DNA of 57,579 nt, taken from positions 1 through 57,579 of the forward strand of contig CANHCS010000003.1 of NCBI GenBank assembly GCA_947459195.1. The letters run 5' to 3'. Positions 43,838 through 52,966 of this stretch are shown one piece after another. Every line of letters begins with the position of its first letter. Position 1 is the stretch's first letter. The stretch is from Sphingobacteriaceae bacterium (GTDB lineage: Bacteria; Bacteroidota; Bacteroidia; Sphingobacteriales; Sphingobacteriaceae). The position numbers and the translations under genes are program-made. The notes beneath the pieces are model-generated. The model was not told the DNA's origin. It did not search any database and was given only the letters and a program-made list of their open reading frames with translations.

Positions 43838-43866
43838 ATTTGTATGAGGTATTGCTATTCAAAGCA

Positions 43867-44178
43867 TCATGAGACAAAGAGGTTTACTCGGTCCCAGGTG
43901 CCCCCATTAACGACGTTTTTGAAACCATTTTGCTCCAAAATATTTTTAGCCATGCCACTTCGGTTGCCACTTCGACAAAATACGATGATATGCTTTTTAC
44001 CCTTGAATTTACTGATTTGTGCCTGAACACTATCCAAGGGGATATTTACTGAACCTTTAACATGTCCTGATGCAAATTCGCCGGGGCTTCTTACATCTAC
44101 TAAAAATGCGCCTTCGTCAATCAGGCTTTTTAAATCGACGGTATCGCCGCCGCCAAATAAAAAATTTAAGAAACTCAT
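43867..44178 (-). CDS. Single-domain rhodanese
   Basis: 103 residues from the ATG at 44178 (MSFLNFLFGGG). Rhodanese fold with VDVRSPGEFASGHVKGSVNIPL and the active Cys68 in VFCRSGNRSG. It transfers sulfane sulfur from a donor to a thiol acceptor. No signal peptide. It lies one base after the DUF6132 gene and 29 before the terminator stem. Confidence 0.93.
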   Translation of the reverse strand: MSFLNFLFGGGDTVDLKSLIDEGAFLVDVRSPGEFASGHVKGSVNIPLDSVQAQISKFKGKKHIIVFCRSGNRSGMAKNILEQNGFKNVVNGGTWDRVNLFVS

Positions 44179-44179
44179 A

Positions 44180-44383
44180 TTATGTTTTTGATTTTTTCTC
44201 TTTAACAAACAACCCGAATAAAAGGCTTCCCATCAAGGCCCCGTAAAGAGTGCTGTTGAGGGGTTTTGAAGTAATAGCGCAAGTTCCGCTCAGGCAGCCG
44301 ATCTCTTGCCAATACAAATAACCTACAAGAGCACCTGTAAGAGCGCCTAAAAAGTATAGATGGTTGCGTTTGATCCAGTTCAT
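44180..44383 (-). CDS. DUF6132-like small membrane protein
   Basis: 67 residues from the ATG at 44383. Two membrane helices (LYFLGALTGALVGYLYW and LYGALMGSLLFGLFV) flank a loop with two Cys (EIGCLSGTCAITSKP). Such proteins are found with rhodanese and TauE-like genes in Bacteroidota; function unknown. One-base gaps on both sides point to one operon with the metal-binding protein and the rhodanese. Confidence 0.82.
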   Translation of the reverse strand: MNWIKRNHLYFLGALTGALVGYLYWQEIGCLSGTCAITSKPLNSTLYGALMGSLLFGLFVKEKKSKT

Positions 44384-44384
44384 A

Positions 44385-44651
44385 TTATTCAGATATACGG
44401 CCAACTGCACAACTGACCATGGATTTGGCCTTGCTTAATAAACTGTTGTTACCTTTTTCAGGATAACCCAAGGCGGCCAATTTCAGGATGATTTGATCTC
44501 GGTTCATCATTTCGCCCATCAGGCTAACTTTGTCTTCCTCTTTCGAAATCTCAACCTGCTCCACTCCATCCATTTTCATCAAAGCAGATTTGATGCTGTT
44601 CATGCAGCCGCCACATTTGATGTTCTCCACTAAAATGTCCATTGTTTTCAT
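44385..44651 (-). CDS. Heavy-metal-associated (HMA) domain protein
   Basis: 88 residues from the ATG at 44651; a start three codons later (44642) is also possible. The HMA ferredoxin-like fold has the ligand pair Cys-Gly-Gly-Cys (ENIKCGGCMNSIKSAL) instead of the usual MxCxxC, and an extra Cys near the end (SMVSCAVG). It may bind copper or hand over sulfur. Followed by the DUF6132 gene after one base. Confidence 0.82.
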   Translation of the reverse strand: MKTMDILVENIKCGGCMNSIKSALMKMDGVEQVEISKEEDKVSLMGEMMNRDQIILKLAALGYPEKGNNSLLSKAKSMVSCAVGRISE

Positions 44652-44739
44652 CTCCAAATAATTGATACTGCAAGTTAATGCAAATACATGCCTCAAAACG
44701 GTAACAAAGGTTACAATCTGTATGAAATGGATTGGATTA

Positions 44740-45534
44740 CTATTGTAGGAATAACTCTTTGAGAATGATGTAAGTACCCATTACCAGTACGAACCATCCA
44801 AAAGCTTTTTTTAATTGCGCTCCATCTATGGTTTTAGACAACCATCCTCCCACAAAAATACCTAATGCGGATATAGCTGTGAGGCTCAATAATACCGTCC
44901 ATTGAATTTCATATTGTCCCAAATCGCCTGTAAATCCAATGAGTGTATTGAGAGCGATGATCAGTAAGGAGGTGCCTACGGCCGTTTTCATGGGCATATT
45001 TAAGATCAGAACCAACACGGGAATGATGAGGAATCCCCCGCCTGCACCTAAGAAGCCGGTTACCAATCCAATCAATATGCCGTAAGCAAATAGTTTGAAG
45101 AAACCACTTGTTTGATGAGATGAAACACTTGATTGAGCACTTGTATTCCTGATCATTGCGCTTGCAGCGAACAACATGAGCATAGCAAAAAGCAGCATGG
45201 TACTCAAAGATTTGCTAAACTGAAATCCATTGATGGTCATGACTGGATCGGGGATCAATGGAATCAGAAATTTTCGAGTCAAGAAAACAGTTGCAATAGA
45301 ACTCAATCCGAATAAAAAAGCAGTTTGAATACTAATTTGTTGCTTTCGGTAATTGGTAAAGGCTCCTATTGAAGAAGTGACACCCACAATAAATAGGGAA
45401 TAAGAAGTGGCAATTGTTGGTTCGAAACCCATTGCATAAACTAAAATGGGAACCATCAAAATAGAGCCACCACTGCCCACAAGACCTAAAGAAATACCAA
45501 CCAGAGCAGTGAGGAAGAAAGCGATTAGCTGCAT
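44740..45534 (-). CDS. Sulfite exporter TauE/SafE-family protein
   Basis: 264 residues with about eight helices. The repeated motifs GLVGSGGSILMVPILVYAMG and GFLGAGGGFLIIPVLVLIL are hallmarks of the family. It probably exports sulfite or a sulfonate, here the end product of persulfide oxidation. A TAGTTTTG box lies 20 bases before its ATG, so it heads the operon with the HMA, DUF6132 and rhodanese genes. Confidence 0.92.
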   Translation of the reverse strand: MQLIAFFLTALVGISLGLVGSGGSILMVPILVYAMGFEPTIATSYSLFIVGVTSSIGAFTNYRKQQISIQTAFLFGLSSIATVFLTRKFLIPLIPDPVMTINGFQFSKSLSTMLLFAMLMLFAASAMIRNTSAQSSVSSHQTSGFFKLFAYGILIGLVTGFLGAGGGFLIIPVLVLILNMPMKTAVGTSLLIIALNTLIGFTGDLGQYEIQWTVLLSLTAISALGIFVGGWLSKTIDGAQLKKAFGWFVLVMGTYIILKELFLQ

Positions 45535-45554
45535 AATTATTGCATTGATTTTTC

Positions 45555-45562
45555 CAAAACTA
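45555..45562 (-). promoter_or_regulatory. -7 element TAGTTTTG of the TauE operon
   Basis: An exact TAnnTTTG on the minus strand, 20 bases before the ATG at 45534. A near -33 box (TTTC, plus-strand GAAA 45581-45584) lies 18 bases upstream. Confidence 0.5.
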
Positions 45563-45594
45563 CTCTTTAAAATAACTAATGAAAGTGATATATG

Positions 45595-46578
45595 TTACCA
45601 AAGTCCTCCATTCAAACTAAATTGATTAATCAAAGAAAGGTAAATGGGCATCCCTAATGTAATGTTGAATGGGAAGGTAATTGCCAATGCCATCGGGATA
45701 TAAAGTCCGGGATTTGACTTTGGAGCCGCTAGTTTCATTGCAGCCGGAACAGCAATATAAGAGGCACTGGAGGCCAAGACAGCAAACATAAATCGGTTGG
45801 AAACATCATCCGTCACCAAAGAACTGAGTAATGCAAATACACAACCATTTACAAGCGGAATCAAAATAGCAAAAATGACCGGGAACCAGCCGTTTTTCAC
45901 AAAAGAGCTGAGCTTCTTGCCACTCAGGATACCCATATCAAGTAAGAAAATGGCGAGGAACCCTTTAAAAATATCGTTCGTGAACGGCTTAATGCCCTCT
46001 GCCTGTTGCGCATCTGCCAAAAACCCGATGATCAAACTTCCTAAGATCAAGAGCACACTACCATTGGTGAAAGAGTGCTTCACTACGGTCCAATTGCTCA
46101 TTTCTCTTTTAGCGTCCTGCACATAAAGCGAGATCAAAATCAATCCAGCTATGATGGCGGGTGATTCCATCAAAGCCATGATGGCTACCATGTGTCCATG
46201 GAAAGTTAAGTTCAAAGAATCTAAATAAGCTACCGCGGTAACAAATGTGACGGCACTTACCGAACCATAAGCAGCAGCAATAGCACCGGCATCGTACACA
46301 TTGAGTTTTCGCTTTAAGATGAAAAATGTGTAAACCGGAATGATGATTGAAATGGCCATACCGAACAGGATAGACCAAAAAATTTCAATGCTGAAAGTTT
46401 CGTGAGAGAGTTCTTGTCCGCCCTTAAATCCGATAGAAAATAGCAAATAAAGTGAAATGAATTTGGAAGTGCTTTGTGGAATTTCCAAATCGCTTTTCAG
46501 CTTTACGGCAACAATTCCTAATATAAAAAACAAAAATGCCGGATTGGTTAAATTGGAAATGAGGAGATCAAAATTCAT
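45595..46578 (-). CDS. SbtA-like sodium-dependent bicarbonate transporter
   Basis: 327 residues with about ten helices. AFLFFILGIVAVKLKSDLEIP, LFSIGFKGGQEL, GSVSAVTFVTAVAYL and AVLASSASYIAVPAAMKLAAPKSNPGLYIP match the SbtA/DUF897 family. Cyanobacterial SbtA imports bicarbonate with Na+; the substrate in Bacteroidota has not been shown. No PII-like SbtB gene is adjacent. It stands 60 bases before the TauE gene in the same direction. Confidence 0.88.
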   Translation of the reverse strand: MNFDLLISNLTNPAFLFFILGIVAVKLKSDLEIPQSTSKFISLYLLFSIGFKGGQELSHETFSIEIFWSILFGMAISIIIPVYTFFILKRKLNVYDAGAIAAAYGSVSAVTFVTAVAYLDSLNLTFHGHMVAIMALMESPAIIAGLILISLYVQDAKREMSNWTVVKHSFTNGSVLLILGSLIIGFLADAQQAEGIKPFTNDIFKGFLAIFLLDMGILSGKKLSSFVKNGWFPVIFAILIPLVNGCVFALLSSLVTDDVSNRFMFAVLASSASYIAVPAAMKLAAPKSNPGLYIPMALAITFPFNITLGMPIYLSLINQFSLNGGLW

Positions 46579-46624
46579 ACTCGAAATTTAGTAAATAGTT
46601 GATATTCTTTTTCTGTTTGAGCAA

Positions 46625-47578
46625 TTATTGTGTAGCGGCACGTTTCAGCCGATCGTTTATACTTTTTCCAAGGCCTGTATCAGGTAGTTTCTCAGCAATG
46701 ATTAAATCGATTTCTGCATGATCCAAACGGTGCATGGCTGCATATAAATGACTTGCTGCTTCTGCTAAATCTGCTTTAGCAGATAAGATTTCAAGCTTCA
46801 CAATGGAAGGAGCATCAAAAACATCTGTAAAGCTCAATACCCCTATTCGTTTCCCATAATGAGTTTCTAAAGATAACTTTAGATCATCGCTTAGTATAAG
46901 CTTTGTTGAAGGAGAATAATGCTTGGCAAGCATACCCGGTGCTTCTGGTGCTGCTTCATTATGATTACGAACCTCAATGGGTCCACAAACGGCCTCTATC
47001 TCTTCAATAGAGACCGAACCCAAACGATAAACGATGGGCTCATTACCTTCAAAACCTATGATGGTAGACTCAATTCCTTTTTGGCAAGCTCCGCCATCCA
47101 ATACCATTGGGATTTGATCTCCAAAATAATCTTCTACATGTGCTGCAGTGGTAGGGCTGATGGAACCAAAAGGATTGGCACTTGGTGCCGCCAAAGGAAA
47201 ATCAATTTGCTGAAGTAAAGAAAGCGCCACGGGGTGGTTAGGTACCCGTACTGCTACCGTCGATTTTCCGGAACTGATCCAATCGGGAATATGGGCTTGC
47301 TTTTTTAATACCATCGTTAAAGGCCCGGGCCAAAAGGCTGCAGCCAGTTCCCGAGCTTTTTGCAGGATATCGGTAGCGACCGTATCCAAGTCGGCCCCAG
47401 ATTTAAGATGCACAATGAGTGGATTAAAGCGTGGTCTCTGTTTGATTCGATAAATATCAGCAATAGCCTTCTCACTGTAAATATCGCCAGCCAAACCATA
47501 AACAGTTTCTGTAGGAAAACCGATGATGCCTCCGCTGGTTAAAATTTGTGCAGCTTGATTGATGTCTTTACTGATCAT
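46625..47578 (-). CDS. L-threonylcarbamoyladenylate synthase, Sua5 type
   Basis: 317 residues from the ATG at 47578. The YrdC domain (1-205) has GGIIGFPTETVYGLAGD, IKQRPRFNPLIVHL, VAVRVPNHPVALSLL and APSANPFGSISPTTA; the C-terminal Sua5 domain (about 230-317) follows, with the linker PEAPGMLAKHYSP. It makes threonylcarbamoyl-AMP for the t6A modification of tRNAs reading ANN codons. The DUF6671 gene ends 11 bases upstream. Confidence 0.94.
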   Translation of the reverse strand: MISKDINQAAQILTSGGIIGFPTETVYGLAGDIYSEKAIADIYRIKQRPRFNPLIVHLKSGADLDTVATDILQKARELAAAFWPGPLTMVLKKQAHIPDWISSGKSTVAVRVPNHPVALSLLQQIDFPLAAPSANPFGSISPTTAAHVEDYFGDQIPMVLDGGACQKGIESTIIGFEGNEPIVYRLGSVSIEEIEAVCGPIEVRNHNEAAPEAPGMLAKHYSPSTKLILSDDLKLSLETHYGKRIGVLSFTDVFDAPSIVKLEILSAKADLAEAASHLYAAMHRLDHAEIDLIIAEKLPDTGLGKSINDRLKRAATQ

Positions 47579-47589
47579 GAACTTCAAAT

Positions 47590-48438
47590 TCAGGGATTAC
47601 AGAAATCACAATACATCGGATCTTCTTTCTCCTTCTGATATGGATACATTTTATCTTCCGCAAAGTTACATTTCTGACATAGAAACCGATGATATAAAAT
47701 TGAACGTGTAGGCAAACCGCACAAATCGCAAGGAAGTCCGGGAATAGCTTCAGATACTGCAAAGCCAGGTGTTTTACATTGCGGACATTCACGGCCAAGT
47801 AAATCTATTAATTTGTCCATTGCCTGGGCAATCACAGTCATACGAGTGGGATTATGCATAGCTCGCATGTCGGTCTCTACATAGGCCTCTCCATGCAAAC
47901 GCATCAATTGATCAAAGTGACTTTTCAACACTTGTTCATCTGTAATTCCCTTAACTTGATCCTCGTACGAATCGACAGATCTACGCAATATCAATCCATG
48001 ATCCGGGAAGCCTGTGAGCTGAGCAAAATCCTTTAATTCTTCTAGATTGCCAATAGCTTTTGCACTAAAATTGGTATTCAAACTAATTTCGGTTACCACA
48101 AATTCCAATTGATGTCTTTGATCGATCATGACCAATGTTTCTACATCAGCAGCGGTAAAGTAAAGAGATGGATGCGGACCAAACGAGCCTTCGCTGGCAA
48201 TAGCCAAGTCAAGCCCGGTGATGGCTAAAGCTTTTAAACACTTGGACCTGGCCGTTTCGATGGGACTTTCTGTTCGAGCTTTTTCCCCACAAAAAGTGCC
48301 GAATAAATCGGTATTGAGCGTTGGGCATAATTGGGTTTTAAGTCCCAATGAATTTTCTAAAGGAGGTGCGATCACCTTTTCCTTCTGATGCATGGTAGCG
48401 ATCAGAACCGTCCTGCCCTTAAATAGTTCTGTTTTCAA
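47590..48438 (-). CDS. DUF6671 protein with C-terminal zinc ribbons
   Basis: 282 residues. The N-terminal domain (about 8-200) has conserved TMHQKEKVIAPPLE, ETARSKCLKAL and ASEGSFGPHP. The C-terminal 75 residues hold Cys pairs (CPQCKTPGF, CDLCGLP, CQKCNFAED, YCDFCNP) that should bind one or two zinc ions. Proteins of this family are annotated as DUF6671; activity is unknown. Co-transcribed with the Sua5 gene, so a role near translation or tRNA is possible but unproven. Confidence 0.8.
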   Translation of the reverse strand: MKTELFKGRTVLIATMHQKEKVIAPPLENSLGLKTQLCPTLNTDLFGTFCGEKARTESPIETARSKCLKALAITGLDLAIASEGSFGPHPSLYFTAADVETLVMIDQRHQLEFVVTEISLNTNFSAKAIGNLEELKDFAQLTGFPDHGLILRRSVDSYEDQVKGITDEQVLKSHFDQLMRLHGEAYVETDMRAMHNPTRMTVIAQAMDKLIDLLGRECPQCKTPGFAVSEAIPGLPCDLCGLPTRSILYHRFLCQKCNFAEDKMYPYQKEKEDPMYCDFCNP

Positions 48439-48459
48439 CTCAAGGAATTAAAAAACCAA

Positions 48460-49869
48460 TTAGTTCAACAAACCAGCGCTCCATTGCAAGGCATAAATGG
48501 TCTTAAAGTATTTTGCCTTGAGTTCAATTAACTTTTCCTGTGCTTCCAGCGCCTTGGTTTCTCGAGCATTGATGAGGAACATGGAGCTTTCACCATTGAA
48601 AAATCGGGTTTCCTCTGCCTGTACTAATTGCTGATAATTGGCGAAGTTGAGACTTTGCAAACTGGTTTGATTCTTTAAGTTTAAGAATTCGTTGTAGTAG
48701 GATTGTACTTTCAATTGAACTTTTAAACGGCTTTGGTTAAGGTCGAGCCTGGTTTCCTGCAATTTCAAATTGGCTACCTTATACGCTCCCCTGCCCTCCG
48801 AAAAACGTAAAGGAATGGCGATTTTTAAACCATATTGGAAATTATTCTCGAACAAGTTATTGATGCCATTGTTTGGGAACCATTCCGAACCCTTGGCCAG
48901 GTGATTATAGCTCAAATCGACCTTCGGTAATAAATCTTGGAATTTTAACCTTTTGTCAATAATGAGCGACTCAATTTTATAATCATATTGCCTTAAATCG
49001 GGATGATTTTTTTCAGCGGCATCCATCAGATCATTTAACACCAAGCTAAAATTTTGGATATTGAGTTCACTTTCCCAACCAGATTGAGGGACCACCTGCT
49101 CAGGTAAAACATAGGCTTCCCCATTTGCTTTCCATAAATAAGCCGAGAGTTCTAATCCGGCATTTTGAAAGTTGAGCAAGCGCTGATTTCGTTCAAATTT
49201 GAAACTATTCAATTGCGCCAATGCCTCCACGGTATCAATCCCCGGTCGCTCTCCTAAAAAATAAGCTTGCTTAACTAAATTGAATCGCTTTTCATTTACC
49301 TGGACCACATTTTCTAAAACTGTGAGCGTTTGATGAGCCTTCACCCAATGCCAGTAGGCTTCCATGGCTTCCATCAATAAATTATTGACTATTGACTGCT
49401 GCTCCACTTTGGCCAGCGTATTCATTATTTTAGACTGCCTCAGGGCTGCTCTTCGTTTGTCAATCAATAAGTTTTTGGCCAATGGAATGTTGATACCAAG
49501 GTAGCTGGACTGCCCTACAGTTTCAGTTGGGTCTAAGCGGTTACCGCTCAAATTTTCCACACCACTATAAATTTCGATTCCGTACCAGGTTGGGATACTT
49601 ACTTGCGGTGAATTATAATCGTAATAATTAAGTCCGTTAAAAGTTTTTCGGGCAGTATAATTACTGATGATTGGATCAAATGCTGCACGAGCCTGGGTAA
49701 TTTCAGCCTTGCTTTTTGCAATGGAAATATCGGTTTGCTTAACTACCGGATGGTATGCTTTAACAATAGATAACACTTGCTCGGCATTGAGCGAAATAAG
49801 TGAATCCTGAGCATGGAGCCTCCCAGAAAAACCAATCAAAAAAATCAGCAGGAAATTCCTAAGTTTCAT
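48460..49869 (-). CDS. TolC-family outer membrane efflux protein
   Basis: 469 residues with a signal peptide (1-20, GRLHAQ) and the two OEP repeats: long coiled-coil helices (about 20-230 and 260-469) with LKIAIPLRFSEGRGAYKVANLKLQE typical of TolC proteins. It forms the outer membrane channel of the export system whose HlyD and ABC genes lie directly upstream (shared base at 49869). Confidence 0.92.
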   Translation of the reverse strand: MKLRNFLLIFLIGFSGRLHAQDSLISLNAEQVLSIVKAYHPVVKQTDISIAKSKAEITQARAAFDPIISNYTARKTFNGLNYYDYNSPQVSIPTWYGIEIYSGVENLSGNRLDPTETVGQSSYLGINIPLAKNLLIDKRRAALRQSKIMNTLAKVEQQSIVNNLLMEAMEAYWHWVKAHQTLTVLENVVQVNEKRFNLVKQAYFLGERPGIDTVEALAQLNSFKFERNQRLLNFQNAGLELSAYLWKANGEAYVLPEQVVPQSGWESELNIQNFSLVLNDLMDAAEKNHPDLRQYDYKIESLIIDKRLKFQDLLPKVDLSYNHLAKGSEWFPNNGINNLFENNFQYGLKIAIPLRFSEGRGAYKVANLKLQETRLDLNQSRLKVQLKVQSYYNEFLNLKNQTSLQSLNFANYQQLVQAEETRFFNGESSMFLINARETKALEAQEKLIELKAKYFKTIYALQWSAGLLN

Positions 49870-51212
49870 TATTTCTTCGCTTTACTAGGAGCAGCATCCT
49901 TATTTACATCCGCCTTTATCTGATAAAAATCTGGTGGGAATCCATTTACATTTCGCCACAATTCGTACCAAATTGGTACGTCTTTCAAGAGCACAATCCC
50001 TTGGGCTCCACTGCCTATTTTCAACTGTGGGGGCCAAGGTTTGTCTTTCGGGTCTTCGATGGCCAAAATTCTGAATAAGCCATTCGGGCTGATGGTGTTT
50101 TCGTAGGCTACAATCTTAGCGCCAAAAGTTCCGTAACTGGCATTGGGCCAACCACTAAAAATGATAGCCGGGAAACCATCGAACATGAAACGAACCGACT
50201 GTCCCACATTGACTAGTGGAAGGTCAACCGGTCGAACAAACATTTCAACGGCGTAATTCTTCACTTGAGGCACAATAATGGTAATTCGCTCTCCTTCTTT
50301 GAGCACTTCACCAATACCGCCTTTGTTGGCTTGTACAATCTGACCGTCTTGGGGTGCCAATAGGATATACATACCATTTCGGATGGTATAGTTGCTCAAT
50401 TGATTTTCGAGTTTGGCTACTTCTCCTTGGCCGGTAGCTACTTGGCTCATTGTTTGATAACGGTCTCCTTCAGCTTTACTAATTTTCTCAGCATAATCTT
50501 GCTCTACGCTATTTTTTTCAATTTTGGTATTGAGCACTTCTTGCTGGGTTTGAGCCAATTTATTTTCAGCAATTATTTTCTTAGCCAGTGCGTTTTGGTA
50601 GGCAATATTTCTTTGTTGCAATTGGGTTTGGGAAACTAAATCTTTCTCGTACATCAATTGCTGACGTTCATACTGATCTTTTGCCAATTTAAACTCATTA
50701 TTTGCAGCCGTAATTTCAGCTGATTCTGCAGTGATTTTATTATCCAACTGAATCAGCTTGTTATTCAACTGCTCTAGTTTCAATTTTCTAGATCGCTCCA
50801 AGGCCTCAATTTGAGAACCAGTTGCTACGATTTTTCCTTCGTAAAAATCAATAGATCCTTTCTTGGCCTGCAATTGTTCCTGCGTACGTCCAACCAGTCT
50901 GGGATCGAGGTAATCTTCTTTGATCTCTGAAATCTGCAACAGCGTATCACCCTTTTTAACATAATCACCTTCTTTCACCCACCATTTTACAATACGACCC
51001 GGAATGGGAGAATGAATATCCTGCGGACGCTGATCCTGATACAATGTAGTGATCACACCTTTGGCTTTGATATTCTGTGTCCAAGGCAATAATAGAATGA
51101 TGAACAAGAATCCGAGAATACCGAAGAACCAGTACTTTACGTTACTGTTTCTATTAACTAAATAGATCTGTTCAAACGATTTAAATGAAAATTGCTTTTT
51201 AGAATTTTTCAT
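49869..51212 (-). CDS. HlyD-family membrane fusion protein
   Basis: 447 residues. Cytoplasmic N terminus, one membrane helix (about 27-46), a biotinyl-lipoyl-like domain (IHSPIPGRIVKWWVKEGDYVKKGDTLLQI), a very long coiled coil (about 110-280) and the second lipoyl half (ILLAPQDGQIVQANKGGIGEVLKEGE), then beta-barrel and membrane-proximal parts. It bridges the ABC protein and TolC. Two bases separate it from the ABC gene. Confidence 0.92.
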   Translation of the reverse strand: MKNSKKQFSFKSFEQIYLVNRNSNVKYWFFGILGFLFIILLLPWTQNIKAKGVITTLYQDQRPQDIHSPIPGRIVKWWVKEGDYVKKGDTLLQISEIKEDYLDPRLVGRTQEQLQAKKGSIDFYEGKIVATGSQIEALERSRKLKLEQLNNKLIQLDNKITAESAEITAANNEFKLAKDQYERQQLMYEKDLVSQTQLQQRNIAYQNALAKKIIAENKLAQTQQEVLNTKIEKNSVEQDYAEKISKAEGDRYQTMSQVATGQGEVAKLENQLSNYTIRNGMYILLAPQDGQIVQANKGGIGEVLKEGERITIIVPQVKNYAVEMFVRPVDLPLVNVGQSVRFMFDGFPAIIFSGWPNASYGTFGAKIVAYENTISPNGLFRILAIEDPKDKPWPPQLKIGSGAQGIVLLKDVPIWYELWRNVNGFPPDFYQIKADVNKDAAPSKAKK

Positions 51213-51214
51213 AT

Positions 51215-52870
51215 TTATTTCTTAGTGACAAAGTTTGCTTTACCATTTGTTAAAATTATTTGTCCATCGCACTTACGAGCAAAATCATCATCTTTTGAAG
51301 TTACAATTACGGTAGTGTTGGTCAGCTGATTGAAAAGATAGTTCTTAATATTTTCCTGAACACTTGAATCTAACCCTTCCCATGGATCTTCGAGCAAAAT
51401 TAATTTAGGCTGATTGGCAAACGCCCTCAGCAACAAGATAGATCTTACCAGAGTACTAGACATTTTTTTACCACTCGGATCTAGTTTTGTTTTGAAACCG
51501 TTAGGAAGTTGATCTAAGAAACGGGATATTCCTAAGCCATTAGCAATTTCCATCACCGTTTCTTGTTTGATTTCAGATCGACCCATGGTAATATTCTCCC
51601 AGACCGTTCCCATAAATATGTCTTGCTGATTAAGGAAGACTCCAATCTGAGTTCTTAAACTTTCCAATTGGTAAGAATTGATGGGTAGTTTATTTAAAAG
51701 TAATCCTCCTTCAAAATCACAGTAATTACCACTCAATACTTTTAAAAAGGTTGATTTGCCTGAACCGGCCTGTGTACTCACACAAACCTTGCTATTGGAA
51801 GGAATATCAAAGTTCAGGTCATTGAGCACCCTTTTACCATCGGGATAACTGAAACTGAAATCCCTAAATTGAACTTCTAATCCTTTTCCGTGTGGATCTA
51901 AGTCAACCTCACCGTCTTTTTCCAGCGGGCTTTCGGTCACTATAGCTAGTTTTTCTAAGCCAGTTACCACATCATACACACTTTCTAAACTTCCAATTAA
52001 TTTCTCAACCGCATTAATGACGGTAAGGATCACAATTTCTGCAGCAATAAACTCCCCAATGTTCAGTTGTTGGTTCAGTAAAAGGTATGTACCTGCGGTT
52101 AACATGACCGTAGTAATGGCCACCTTAAAGATTACCAAAGCTTGATATTGAAAGAGCAAAACTTTAAAATGGTCTGTACGGGCACTTAAGTAGCCTGATA
52201 CACGCTCATCTGTTTTTTCAAGATTAAGGTGAGATCCTTGACTGAATTTGAAAGATTTGATCACTCTTGCCATTTCTTCCAACCATGCCACCACTGAATA
52301 TTTGTAAGTACTTTCTTTTAAGCTGGTAGATAGACCACTATTAGCAGTGGTCTTCAGAATTAGCCATAAAATTAAAATGAGTAGCAATCCAAAAACAATG
52401 AAAACCGGATGATAAAGCGAAAGCAATAACAAACCAAACAAGATTTGAATACTGGCCGTAGGTACATCTAATAATAATTTAGAAAGGCCTTTCTGAACGT
52501 TCAGTGTATCGAAAAAATAATTTACCTTCTCGGGCAGATAATACCCATCCATTTTGATGAGGTCGAAACGAGGAACCTTTTCTGCAAAATCAAAGGCGTA
52601 ACGGGTAAAAATGCGCTGTTGAATTTTTTCGATGATTTTCATCTGGTTTAACTGCATAAAGCCTACACAAAAAACTCCAATTACCACCAATAGGATCAAT
52701 ATATAGATGGAAGTAACCATGGAGGCCCCGAGTACAAAACTGATAATTGCCTGGATACCTACAGGAACACTTAGCTGAAGCAAACCACTAAATATTGCAT
52801 AAAAATAGACTGAACCTATTTCTTTTTTATCTAGTAATATAAGCTCCCAAAGGCGCTTTATTGGATTCAT
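51215..52870 (-). CDS. ABC transporter with membrane domain and degenerate ATPase motifs
   Basis: 551 residues: a six-helix ABC exporter domain (about 15-310) and an ATPase domain (about 330-551), like type I secretion ABC proteins but without a peptidase domain. The ATPase motifs are altered: Walker A begins with Thr (TQAGSGKST, GKS kept), the signature reads KKMSSTLVR instead of LSGGQ, Walker B reads LILLEDPW (Glu-Asp for Asp-Glu), and the switch His is Ser525 (IVTSKDD). The Q-loop (NQQDIFMGTVWENI) is normal. ATP may be bound but hydrolysed slowly or not at all. It forms an operon with HlyD and TolC; the cargo is unknown. Confidence 0.88.
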   Translation of the reverse strand: MNPIKRLWELILLDKKEIGSVYFYAIFSGLLQLSVPVGIQAIISFVLGASMVTSIYILILLVVIGVFCVGFMQLNQMKIIEKIQQRIFTRYAFDFAEKVPRFDLIKMDGYYLPEKVNYFFDTLNVQKGLSKLLLDVPTASIQILFGLLLLSLYHPVFIVFGLLLILILWLILKTTANSGLSTSLKESTYKYSVVAWLEEMARVIKSFKFSQGSHLNLEKTDERVSGYLSARTDHFKVLLFQYQALVIFKVAITTVMLTAGTYLLLNQQLNIGEFIAAEIVILTVINAVEKLIGSLESVYDVVTGLEKLAIVTESPLEKDGEVDLDPHGKGLEVQFRDFSFSYPDGKRVLNDLNFDIPSNSKVCVSTQAGSGKSTFLKVLSGNYCDFEGGLLLNKLPINSYQLESLRTQIGVFLNQQDIFMGTVWENITMGRSEIKQETVMEIANGLGISRFLDQLPNGFKTKLDPSGKKMSSTLVRSILLLRAFANQPKLILLEDPWEGLDSSVQENIKNYLFNQLTNTTVIVTSKDDDFARKCDGQIILTNGKANFVTKK

Positions 52871-52966
52871 AAATACTTATTGGATAATTAATAAAATGAC
52901 AAATTACAAATTATAACCCGTATGTAGGCAATTTAGCACAATGCCAGACACAATGCAAAAATTAAA

